A DNA stretch of 64,000 nucleotides from an uncultured Lachnospiraceae bacterium (GTDB lineage Bacteria; Bacillota; Clostridia; Lachnospirales; Lachnospiraceae). The notes beneath the pieces are model-generated. The model was given only the letters and a program-made list of their open reading frames with translations. It searched no databases and was not told the origin of the DNA. The number at the start of each line of letters is the position of its first letter. Position 1 is the stretch's first letter. Of the stretch, positions 17,719 through 25,584 are shown one piece after another. The stretch covers positions 186,001 through 250,000 of the forward strand of contig CAJLRL010000001.1 of NCBI GenBank assembly GCA_905209075.1. The letters run 5' to 3'. The position numbers and the translations under genes are program-made.

Positions 17719-18838
17719 TATGAACAATATAAAATATATAGTAATGGATGTTGATGGAACTCTTACAGACGGAAAAATCTATATGGGAGAAGAGGGGGAA
17801 AGTTTTAAGACATTCAGTATAAAAGATGGTTACGGAATTAAGAATATTGCAATTAATAGGAAAATTGAACCGGTTATTATAACTGGGCGTACTTCAATAA
17901 TGTTAGAGAATAGATGCAGAGAACTTGGCATAAACAAATTATATCAAGGAATTACGGATAAAAATGTGGTTCTTAAAGATGTTACTACTAACTATGATGA
18001 GGTAGCATATATAGGGGACGATTTGAATGATATTGAATGTATGAAGGCTGTTAGTGCAGCAGGAGGAATTGTCGGATGTCCGAAAAATGCAGTAGAAGAT
18101 GTTCGAAAAATAGCAGATTTTGTTTCTACTAAAGATGGTGGAGATGGAGCAGTTAGGGAGTTTATAGAATGGATAGTTAAAAATAATGGGAAATCTCAAA
18201 AGAATCAGAAAACATCAGATATAAATAAAAAAAAATGTCGTAAGATTTCATATAAAGGTAGTTTTGTGTTCCTTGTATCTTGTTTAGTTCTTATGATAGG
18301 AAGTTATGTAATTAGTAAGGCATCTGGCAAGGCACAAGATAAAGAGTTCATTTTAATATATATAATATTATTTTTATTAATTATTTTTTCGTTGTTAAAG
18401 TGTTTTATGATTAAATCGACAAATAAATATTTAAAAAATCTGCCATATGCATTTGACTACGAAGATGAAGTAAAAAAATATAAAAATGTAGGATTGAAAA
18501 GTCATGAATTCAAGAACTATACTGAATGGAAAGAACATATAGAATTACAATATACTGAAAAGAAAGATAATGATAATTTTAAGCATTATTTGATAAAATT
18601 ACTTCGCTACAGGAATAGTTATGAAAAGTTATTTTCTAGTTTATTAATTCCATCGGTTCTAGCAATAGTAAGCTGTATGAATACCGCATATAGTAGTTGT
18701 TTTGATGCAGAAATATTATATCTTCAGGTAATTGTAGAAGTGGGAGTTGCAGTGGTATACTTATCATATATAAGTTTAAATATCCAAGATGAAATTAATT
18801 TTTTAAATGACTATATGGATATATTATTTAATGAGTAG
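17711..18838 (+). CDS. KdsC-like HAD phosphatase with C-terminal membrane domain
   Basis: Residues 1 to about 165 are a KdsC/NeuA-phosphatase-type HAD domain: YIVMDVDGTLTDGKIYM (nucleophile D13, D15), ITGRTS, TDKNVVL lysine loop and AYIGDDLNDIECMKAV. Such enzymes remove the phosphate from Kdo-8-P or sialic-acid-9-P. The domain normally stands alone at about 170 residues. Here, after a lysine-rich linker, another 185 residues follow with four likely membrane helices (about 193-212, 222-242, 300-322, 329-350) and a charged middle loop. I do not recognise that part. The start overlaps the aldolase stop, so it is in the same operon. Confidence 0.78.
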   Translation: MNNMNNIKYIVMDVDGTLTDGKIYMGEEGESFKTFSIKDGYGIKNIAINRKIEPVIITGRTSIMLENRCRELGINKLYQGITDKNVVLKDVTTNYDEVAYIGDDLNDIECMKAVSAAGGIVGCPKNAVEDVRKIADFVSTKDGGDGAVREFIEWIVKNNGKSQKNQKTSDINKKKCRKISYKGSFVFLVSCLVLMIGSYVISKASGKAQDKEFILIYIILFLLIIFSLLKCFMIKSTNKYLKNLPYAFDYEDEVKKYKNVGLKSHEFKNYTEWKEHIELQYTEKKDNDNFKHYLIKLLRYRNSYEKLFSSLLIPSVLAIVSCMNTAYSSCFDAEILYLQVIVEVGVAVVYLSYISLNIQDEINFLNDYMDILFNE

Positions 18839-18896
18839 AATTTGCTTTGGATATAGTCATTATAGCTAAATAGGTTATAATTATATTGATTATAAA

Positions 18897-19094
18897 GTGA
18901 AGAAAAGGTTATTTTATTACCAATATGAAGTTTATAATAAAAGAGACAAATATTTATCTATAGATAAGGCGGAAGAAAAAACAGTATTTTCTGATTCTGT
19001 CGAAGCTACGATAAAAATAGAAAATAAGCGGTTTGCACAGAATATAGTATATGACTATAGGGCTTCGGTAGAAGAATATAATATAAATGGATAA
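18897..19094 (+). CDS. Short unrecognised open frame
   Basis: A 65-codon frame starting GTG at 18897 with charged, tyrosine-rich sequence and no known motif. A ribosome site is not obvious and the frame ends in an AT-rich stretch before the next small gene. It may be a fragment of a larger broken gene that includes the frame at 19202. Confidence 0.3.
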   Translation: MKKRLFYYQYEVYNKRDKYLSIDKAEEKTVFSDSVEATIKIENKRFAQNIVYDYRASVEEYNING

Positions 19095-19201
19095 TTAGTG
19101 AATATAGTACTTTGTTCACAATGATAATGAAGCACTAGAAATTAATAATATTAGTAATTTACATATGTCATTATTGAATCACAGAGGTGTTAAATTGTTT
19201 T

Positions 19202-19723
19202 ATGGGAAAACATAGTTTAGAAGAATTTATAAAAAAAGAAAATGAAGGCGTTGTATTTGCAAAGATTACAAAAAGCTTCAAAAGTAATGACGTACATGGA
19301 AATTATTTTTCATATGAAGATTATATAGGTAAAATAATAAATTCAAAAGTCAATCCTTTATTTAAGCAATCTACAATTGAGCCAATTAATGTCGCATTTG
19401 GATATTTCCATTATGGAGATCAATTAACAATCGTTAATTTTAAGAAATTGGCAGAAATAATTAATCCTAAAGAGTTTATTGCATATGATAATTTTAAAAG
19501 TGATCGGTGCTATGATGTAAATAGTTTATATGTTGAAAAAGTCTTAAGTTTAGATGAAATATCAACAATTGATTTGTTTAGAAAATATATGTTAGATGAT
19601 GAATTTTTTAATAATATTCAAATTTCTATAAAGAGTTTGGAAAGGTGGAAGTGTTACAAAAGTGTGGAGTATTTAAATAAATGCTGGACAGAAAAAATAG
19701 GTACGAGGGAGTTTCCTGCATAA
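19202..19723 (+). CDS. Hypothetical protein, 173 residues
   Basis: A soluble acidic protein with no recognised domain; notable segments are EGVVFAKITKSFKSNDVHGN and NVAFGYFHYGDQLTIVNFKK. It ends the AT-rich capsule region. ATG 19202 is preferred over GTG 19187, because the AGAGG at 19183-19187 is too close to the GTG, though its spacing to the ATG is long. It may encode a small locus-specific protein or a remnant. Confidence 0.45.
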   Translation: MGKHSLEEFIKKENEGVVFAKITKSFKSNDVHGNYFSYEDYIGKIINSKVNPLFKQSTIEPINVAFGYFHYGDQLTIVNFKKLAEIINPKEFIAYDNFKSDRCYDVNSLYVEKVLSLDEISTIDLFRKYMLDDEFFNNIQISIKSLERWKCYKSVEYLNKCWTEKIGTREFPA

Positions 19724-19730
19724 TTTAAAA

Positions 19731-20052
19731 TGTAGACGTTGAAAATTGAAAATACCTCAGAGTACAATAAGACTACTGACTGGCAGGTTAGTAAAAATCT
19801 TATTGAACAGAGAGGCATTGAATTTTCCAAGAAATCGTTTAAATTCAGCAACAATGAAGTCAGTTTTGAAATCTTTTATTTATGTTGAAACACAAGGTGC
19901 CAGCACATGAGTACACAAGATGCCTGCCCCCATTAAATTTCAGCACTTACAAAACAAGAAAGATACATCTATTTCATATCATGTGTATTTGAAATGTAAT
20001 AATTGATACTTTAACTATTACCCGAAGGATGTTTATTATAGTTTGTCAAAAA
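19731..20052 (+). other. Boundary stretch with a short decayed frame
   Basis: A frame from about 19,738 to 19,888 reads like protein (NTSEYNKTTDWQVSKNLIEQ, then RGIEFSKKSFKF and NNEVSFEIF) with at most a TTG start and an early stop. It could be the front of a truncated gene. The remainder to 20,052 is AT-rich with no feature I can support. This is the edge between AT-rich capsule DNA and ordinary chromosome. Confidence 0.35.
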
Positions 20053-20081
20053 TTGACCAATCATATTGTAGCATGTATGAT
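20053..20081 (+). promoter_or_regulatory. Sigma-A type promoter of the phosphohexomutase gene
   Basis: TTGACC at 20053-20058 and TATGAT at 20076-20081 are separated by exactly 17 bases, close to the vegetative consensus, and lie about 40 bases before the start at 20119. Confidence 0.6.
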
Positions 20082-20118
20082 AGAATATTAATAAACGTAG
20101 AAAGTGAGAAAGAAAATT

Positions 20119-21801
20119 ATGAATTACTACGAGGAATATAAACGTTGGCTTGCATCAGCAACAGCAGATGTAGACGTTGCAGCTGAACTTAAAGAAATAG
20201 AGAATGATCCTGCAAAGATTGAGGATGCATTTTATAGAAATCTGGCATTCGGTACAGGCGGACTCCGTGGTACAATAGGAGCAGGAACAAACCGCATGAA
20301 TGTATACACAGTGGCAAAGGCTTCACAGGGACTTGCAAATTATCTTGTAGCAAATTTTGAGGCACCATCAGTATCTATTGGATATGACAGCCGTATCAAG
20401 TCGGATGTGTTCGCAAGGGTTGCAGCATCGGTATTTGCTGCAAACGGAGTGCAGGTCAATATCTGGCCAGAGCTTCTTCCTGTGCCTACAGTATCATATG
20501 CCACAAGATATCTCGGCACATCGGCAGGTGTCATGATCACAGCCAGCCACAATCCAAGCAAATACAACGGCTACAAGGTTTACGGCGCTGACGGATGCCA
20601 GATTACTACAGAGGCAGCAGCAGAGATTCTTGCAGAGATAGAGAAGCTTGATATCTTTGCAGACGTAAAGCAGTCTGATTTTGAGTCTGGTGTTGCAGAT
20701 GGTCTGATTAAATATATTTCCGAGGATGTGCTCACAGCCTTTGTTGAGGAGGTTAAAAAGCAGTCTCTTCTCGATGACAGCGTAAAGGTGGACAAGAACG
20801 TGGCAATCGTTTACTCACCTCTTAACGGAACCGGTCTTAAGCCGGTGCTTCGCACATTAAAGGAAACAGGCTACACCAATATCACAGTAGTAAAGGAGCA
20901 GGAAAATCCTGACGGCAATTTCCCTACATGTCCATATCCAAACCCTGAGATTAAGGAAGCCATGGCACTTGGCATGGAGTATGCAAAGAAATGCAACGCA
21001 GACCTTCTCCTGGCTACAGATCCTGACTGTGACCGTGTCGGAATTGCAGTCAAAAATGCAGCGGGAGAGTATGTGCTTCTCTCAGGAAATGAGACAGGTA
21101 TGCTCTTATTAAACTATGTCTGTGAGCGCAGAATTGCAATGGGCACCATGCCAAAGGATCCTGTGCTTTGCAAGACTATCGTTACAATCGATATGGCGGA
21201 TAGAATCGCAGCTGATTATGGGGTAAGGACCGTCAATCTGCTCACGGGCTTCAAGTTTATCGGAGAGCAGATTGGACGTCTGGAGAAAGAGGGAAAGGCA
21301 GACTCATATATCTTTGGTTTCGAGGAGAGCTACGGCTACTTAAGCGGCACGTATGTGCGCGACAAGGATGCTGTTGACGGTGCATTCCTCATCTGTGAGA
21401 TGTTTGCTTACTATAAGACGCAAGGCATCAGCCTTATCGACAAGCTTAATTCGCTTTATGAGAAATACGGCTATTGTCTCAATACTCTTCATTCTTACGA
21501 GTTTGATGGATCCGCAGGATTTGCAAAGATGCAGGATATCATGGGCGAGTTCCACAAGGGACTTGATACAATTGGTGGCAAGAAGGTTATTGAGTGTCAG
21601 GATTACAGCAAGGGACTTAACGGACTTCCTAAGTCTGATGTGCTCAAGTTTATGCTTGAGGGCAACTGCTCGGTTGTTGTGAGACCTTCCGGTACAGAGC
21701 CAAAGCTTAAGACATATATTTCTGTAAGTGCAGTGGATAAAGCAACTGCTGAAAAAGAAGAGCAGATTATATGCAATGAGCTTGCAAGGAAATTTGTCTA
21801 G
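20119..21801 (+). CDS. Phosphohexomutase (phosphoglucomutase/phosphomannomutase)
   Basis: A 560-residue alpha-D-phosphohexomutase of the PgcA/PMM2-like bacterial group, which interconverts hexose-6-phosphate and hexose-1-phosphate. It shows FGTGGLRGTIGAGTNRMNVY, the phosphoserine loop GVMITASHNPSKYNGYKVYG, the metal loop ATDPDCDRVGIAV, sugar-binding FGFEESYGYLSG, and the phosphate-binding C-terminal VVRPSGTEPKLKTYIS. ATG 20119 is chosen because GAGAAAG sits just before it and the GTG at 20104 lacks a site. ManA follows 8 bases later and ManC lies at 4753, so supplying mannose-1-phosphate as well as glucose-1-phosphate is likely. Confidence 0.92.
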   Translation: MNYYEEYKRWLASATADVDVAAELKEIENDPAKIEDAFYRNLAFGTGGLRGTIGAGTNRMNVYTVAKASQGLANYLVANFEAPSVSIGYDSRIKSDVFARVAASVFAANGVQVNIWPELLPVPTVSYATRYLGTSAGVMITASHNPSKYNGYKVYGADGCQITTEAAAEILAEIEKLDIFADVKQSDFESGVADGLIKYISEDVLTAFVEEVKKQSLLDDSVKVDKNVAIVYSPLNGTGLKPVLRTLKETGYTNITVVKEQENPDGNFPTCPYPNPEIKEAMALGMEYAKKCNADLLLATDPDCDRVGIAVKNAAGEYVLLSGNETGMLLLNYVCERRIAMGTMPKDPVLCKTIVTIDMADRIAADYGVRTVNLLTGFKFIGEQIGRLEKEGKADSYIFGFEESYGYLSGTYVRDKDAVDGAFLICEMFAYYKTQGISLIDKLNSLYEKYGYCLNTLHSYEFDGSAGFAKMQDIMGEFHKGLDTIGGKKVIECQDYSKGLNGLPKSDVLKFMLEGNCSVVVRPSGTEPKLKTYISVSAVDKATAEKEEQIICNELARKFV

Positions 21802-21809
21802 GAGGGAGC

Positions 21810-22745
21810 ATGAAACCAATTATATTTTTACATCCTGTTTTTAAGCAGATGATATGGGGCGGTAACCGCCTAGCAACTGATTTTGGATATGATATTCCGG
21901 GCGATAAGACCGGTGAGTGCTGGGGCATTTCAGCTCATCCAAACGGAGATGACCGCATAGCAAATGATTGCTATGCGGGTATGACACTTTCACAGCTTTG
22001 GGATGAGCACTCGGAGTTGTTTGGTAATATTGAGGGTGACAGATTTCCGTTGCTTGTTAAAATTATTGATGCAAAGGACGATCTAAGCATTCAGGTGCAT
22101 CCATACGATGAGTATGCGGCTAAGAATGAAAATGGTTCTCTTGGCAAGACAGAGTGCTGGTACATAATAGATTGTCCTGATGACGCAAAGCTTGTGGTGG
22201 GACATAATGCACAGACTCACAAGGAGCTTTCAGATATGATTTACGATGGTAGATGGGATGAGTTTATCCGTTACATCCCTATCAAAAAGGGAGATTTTAT
22301 CCAGATTGACCCGGGTACAGTGCACGCTATCACAAGTGGCTGCATGATTCTTGAGACACAGCAGAACAGTGATATCACGTATCGTGTATATGATTATGAC
22401 AGGCTCACTGATGGCAAGCCGAGAGAGTTGCATGTGGATAAGAGTATTGATGTCATCACAGTCCCTGCAAAGTCTATAGAGGACAGTGTTATGGATACAA
22501 ATAATCTTCCGCAGAATAAGTGGAATAAGCTCATTGAATGCAGTTATTATAAGGTATATAAGCTGGTGCTTGATGGTAGTTTAGAGTTTGAACAGAGTCA
22601 TCCGTTTTTAAACATGAGTATACTCGATGGAGAGGGCACTGTGAATGGGAAAAGGATTAAGAAGGGAGAACATTTCATAATCCCGGCTGGGTACGGAAGT
22701 GTGAAACTAGAGGGTGCGATGGAAGTGATTGCTTCGTGTGTATAA
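21810..22745 (+). CDS. manA: Mannose-6-phosphate isomerase, class I
   Basis: A 311-residue zinc-dependent isomerase converting fructose-6-phosphate and mannose-6-phosphate. Family landmarks are the start IFLHPVFKQMIWGGNRLAT, SAHPNGDDRIAND, LLVKIIDAKDDLSIQVHPYD with the zinc-binding Gln/His, KTECWYIID, and GDFIQIDPGTVHAI. Length matches the short Firmicute ManA type. It is in an operon with the mutase upstream (8-base gap, GGAGG ribosome site). The two genes link glycolysis to the GDP-mannose made by ManC in the capsule locus. Confidence 0.94.
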   Translation: MKPIIFLHPVFKQMIWGGNRLATDFGYDIPGDKTGECWGISAHPNGDDRIANDCYAGMTLSQLWDEHSELFGNIEGDRFPLLVKIIDAKDDLSIQVHPYDEYAAKNENGSLGKTECWYIIDCPDDAKLVVGHNAQTHKELSDMIYDGRWDEFIRYIPIKKGDFIQIDPGTVHAITSGCMILETQQNSDITYRVYDYDRLTDGKPRELHVDKSIDVITVPAKSIEDSVMDTNNLPQNKWNKLIECSYYKVYKLVLDGSLEFEQSHPFLNMSILDGEGTVNGKRIKKGEHFIIPAGYGSVKLEGAMEVIASCV

Positions 22746-22769
22746 TATGGGGGCGGATAAAGTATAGGG

Positions 22770-23006
22770 GGTCTGACCCTATTAAATCAGGTACTTGAGA
22801 ATGTCAGAGTTGCCGATAAAGCATAGGCACTTGCAAATCCAAAAGTACAGGCAGCGATAGATCAGGTCTCAAAAGAAATTGGAGATACAGGACGGATTCT
22901 TGTCCGTGAATCCGGAACAGAGCCGGTAATACGTGTCATGGTCGAGGCAGAGACAGAAGAAATATGCTGGAAATATGTAGATATGGTAGTAAAAGAATTA
23001 CAGTAA
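22770..23006 (+). pseudogene. glmM: Phosphoglucosamine mutase C-terminal fragment
   Basis: The frame ending TAA 23004-23006 reads QVLENVRVADKA, a TAG, then NPKVQAAIDQVSKEIGDTGR and ILVRESGTEPVIRVMVEAET, the unmistakable phosphate-binding C-terminus of GlmM. About 370 residues of the enzyme are absent, and there is an in-frame TAG near 22,824. It is a leftover from recombination next to the mutase gene. Confidence 0.75.
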
Positions 23007-23030
23007 ATTGAAAATGAGGACTAATTAGGA

Positions 23031-23066
23031 TATGCGAAGCAGCAGGAAAGTTTGTTGCTTCGCATA
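23031..23066 (+). repeat. Perfect 11-bp stem hairpin after the glmM remnant
   Basis: TATGCGAAGCA at 23031-23041 pairs exactly with TGCTTCGCATA at 23056-23066 around a 14-base loop. A related imperfect hairpin with the same flanking ATTAG..GGATATGCG and ..CTTCGCAT ends occurs at 30734-30772. No U-tract follows, so it is not a standard terminator. Confidence 0.6.
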
Positions 23067-23201
23067 ATTGATATTATAATCTTCCAGCCATATAATTGCT
23101 GTATTATTTTTTACGAATCGTTGAAAATTATAATACAGCATGATAATATGTAAATAAATAATCAATGAATCCCATATTGATAATTGAGTAGAAGATAAAC
23201 A

Positions 23202-23291
23202 CTATTTTATTTTCAAAAAATAGCATATTAGATTGGCGATTACACCGCACAAAATATTTAGCAATAAGCCAAATATATTATAGTTGTTCAT
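23202..23291 (-). CDS. 29-residue hydrophobic peptide, possible type I toxin
   Basis: On the minus strand an ATG (complement of 23289-23291) is preceded by an almost ideal AAAGGAGGTGAT ribosome site (complement of 23297-23307) with 5-6 base spacing. The 29-codon frame encodes MNNYNIFGLLLNILCG followed by VIANLICYFLKIK: polar N-terminus, one membrane-spanning stretch, basic tail. This layout matches small toxic or signalling membrane peptides of Firmicutes (type I toxin-antitoxin style). A perfect TTGACA on the same strand lies at the complement of 23383-23388, but the matching -10 is weak. The length makes chance possible; the ribosome site argues for a real gene. Confidence 0.5.
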   Translation of the reverse strand: MNNYNIFGLLLNILCGVIANLICYFLKIK

Positions 23292-23600
23292 ATTATCACC
23301 TCCTTTCGGTTAACATCATGGATATGATATACTACTGCTATTTGTTATTGGTTCCGTTTGTGTTACTTTTTTTGTGATTTTGTGTCAAAAATGAGAAAAT
23401 CTAATTAGTTTCAATGACATAATAAATATGGATTTTGCAAAATTCGAATAAAATGGATAAAGATTTGAATCCAAATTTACTGAAAAACTAAATTCGGTTG
23501 ATAAGGGGATTAAATTTATATGTCTAATATTAGATAAAGAATTTTTATGTTGAAAATACATTTGATTAGAGTGCTATTGAAATTTTGAGGTTAATTAAAA

Positions 23601-24740
23601 ATGGTTATTAGAAAAGAATATAGTAGTGTGTTACAGACATTTGAACTTGAAGAAGTCGAAAAACGAGTTGGAGTATTGTTTGAAAATTGTTTAGATCATA
23701 TAAACAATGGAAGAGAAGAATATATTTCAATAAAAGTGAAGATTGGATTTTATAAAGATGATAGAATAGCTGCATTTGCAAATAAAACTAGGGATGGAGA
23801 ATATATTATAAAAGTTAATATGCCATCATATTTCATTATCTATAGCTTTTGCCATTGCATAGTATTACAAAAAATATATCCGATTATTTCTTATGATAAT
23901 AATGAGAATAAAAGAGGATTTTATGCTGATTTATTAACCATAATTATGCTGGATATATTGTTATATCATGAGATTGGACATATTGTTAATGGTCATATTG
24001 ACTATATAAAGGATAAAGAAAAGGAATTCGGCATCACAAATGATTTGCCATATGCATTTAGTTATGTTGGGAAAAAAGCAAGACCTTTTATATCTCCAGA
24101 AGAATGGCAAGCGCTCGAATGGAATGCGGATGATTTTTCTGCCTCACGTATTGTTGAAAAATATTTAAGTAGCGATACAATCAAAAATTTGGAATTATAT
24201 GGAGCAAAACAATCAATGGCTCTCATTGTTAGTGCATATACTGCATTATATACTTTGATGGAAATGGGCGTTAGATGTGAAAATGCTGAGGAATATAAAA
24301 GTTTTGAACATTTACCCAAAAGGATAAGGTTGGAAAAATCTCTGGAAAGTATTTATTATTATATTAATAATATTAAATCATATAGGATTGGCGAAAAAAG
24401 AAAAAAGTATCTAGAAAACTATAAAAAAATATTTGAAAAATGGACTGGACTGTTCTTGAAAACATATTTTTTAGATTATGATTTTATTCAAATTGATATG
24501 AATAATAATTTAGAAGAACTTGACGAAGAACATAGAAAATATTATAAGAGAGTGGAAAATTACTATTTAATGAATTTACCATCAATTCTAGATAAATATT
24601 CTAAAATTATGATTTGTGATCCAGCGTCAATGGCTATGGGAGATTTATTGAATACAATTCATAAAATGTATAAAGACATAGATATTAATGATATGGAAAT
24701 TGGAATCATTAAGGATGGTCATGTTTTCAACATTCAATGA
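23601..24740 (+). CDS. HEIGH-motif zinc metallopeptidase-like protein
   Basis: A 379-residue protein with a gluzincin-type active site: LLYHEIGHIVNGHIDYI (HEIGH zinc ligands at about residues 121-125) and, about 50 residues on, ALEWNADDFSASRIVE giving the third acidic ligand, as in ImmA/IrrE-like and M78/M48-like peptidases. No helix-turn-helix or membrane segment is seen. The long C-terminal part is helical and charged with no known domain. It opens a small AT-rich cluster with an HD phosphohydrolase, suggesting a stress or defence role, but its target is unknown. A weak TGAGG precedes the ATG. Confidence 0.65.
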   Translation: MVIRKEYSSVLQTFELEEVEKRVGVLFENCLDHINNGREEYISIKVKIGFYKDDRIAAFANKTRDGEYIIKVNMPSYFIIYSFCHCIVLQKIYPIISYDNNENKRGFYADLLTIIMLDILLYHEIGHIVNGHIDYIKDKEKEFGITNDLPYAFSYVGKKARPFISPEEWQALEWNADDFSASRIVEKYLSSDTIKNLELYGAKQSMALIVSAYTALYTLMEMGVRCENAEEYKSFEHLPKRIRLEKSLESIYYYINNIKSYRIGEKRKKYLENYKKIFEKWTGLFLKTYFLDYDFIQIDMNNNLEELDEEHRKYYKRVENYYLMNLPSILDKYSKIMICDPASMAMGDLLNTIHKMYKDIDINDMEIGIIKDGHVFNIQ

Positions 24741-24907
24741 CATTGTCAAAAAAGATTTGAGTTTATAATGATTTTATGTCTACAAGTTGTATGACCTCAT
24801 TAAATGAGATTATGATAAGGTATTTGTGTTTTATGCTAGAAGGTAAAAAAATTTTTTTGTGGATGGAATTGAACGAATTTTATTTTTAAATTAATTATGG
24901 TGAGGGT

Positions 24908-25060
24908 ATGATGAATGACAATACAAATTTTAAAAGTCTCTATAATGTGAAAAAGCCAATGATAGAATATATATTAAAGAACAATTTAATAATGGGTAAT
25001 GACATGATAGAAGAAATAATGTTGTGGAAGGCTGACTTAGATGATGTAAATAGTGGGTAA
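24908..25060 (+). CDS. Small open frame of 50 codons
   Basis: Starts ATGATG behind GGTGAGGGT and ends at TAA 25058. The product is helical and charged (SLYNVKKPMIEYILKNNLIM, then DMIEEIMLWKADLDD) with no recognised family. It lies in an otherwise empty 430-base gap between the peptidase and the gene at 25171. The ribosome site and helical pattern make it plausible but unproven. Confidence 0.4.
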   Translation: MMNDNTNFKSLYNVKKPMIEYILKNNLIMGNDMIEEIMLWKADLDDVNSG

Positions 25061-25170
25061 ATTAATTTACATGGAAAAATTCAAAGAGATTGATATATAA
25101 ATATTTTTAAAACTATATAATATATTTTGAATAGTTTAAAATTTTTAAAGTTAGAAAGAAGAGGTAAACT

Positions 25171-25584
25171 ATGTGCTATTATATTGGAATTGAGGATTTA
25201 GCTGCTAATGCGATGATTGAAATACTCGAAAAAAAGCAACAGGAACAGGAAAACATAGAAGGAATTAATTTATCGGTTTCGCTAAAAGATTTGGAAGATT
25301 ATGGAGCAGAAGTAGTTAGATATCTTAATAATGAAACATCGGAGAAAGCCCTTCTCATTTTATCGAGAGAGTCAACGGATTATATGTTTAAAAACTATTC
25401 TGATTTTTTTGAAGAAGATGATAATGAATCTGCAATTAAATTAAGGGAGGGAAAGACTGTTGAGGATTTAAAAAATAAATTCAGAACATATAAAGCGGCT
25501 GATTTGATTAGTGCATATATGGCAAAAACAACAGTAAAGATATTATATGAAAAATACACAAGAAAAGAAGTACAAAAAAATTAA
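25171..25584 (+). CDS. Small helical protein overlapping the HD phosphohydrolase
   Basis: A 137-residue, mostly helical, acidic protein with no family I recognise. Its ribosome site AGAAGAGG is good and its last 38 bases overlap the start of the HD-domain gene in another frame, so the two are translationally coupled and their products probably interact or regulate each other. It could be an inhibitor, antitoxin or cofactor subunit of the neighbour; nothing in the sequence decides. Confidence 0.6.
   Translation: MCYYIGIEDLAANAMIEILEKKQQEQENIEGINLSVSLKDLEDYGAEVVRYLNNETSEKALLILSRESTDYMFKNYSDFFEEDDNESAIKLREGKTVEDLKNKFRTYKAADLISAYMAKTTVKILYEKYTRKEVQKN

Noticed and set aside
21340..21819. 159-codon minus-strand frame opposite the phosphohexomutase
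   Set aside because: Lies wholly within a well-conserved gene; its length comes from codon bias of the sense strand.
23440..23600. Coding-like scrap before the metallopeptidase (FESKFTEKLNSVDKGIKF)
   Set aside because: About 33 codons without a start or known match; too weak to list as a gene remnant.
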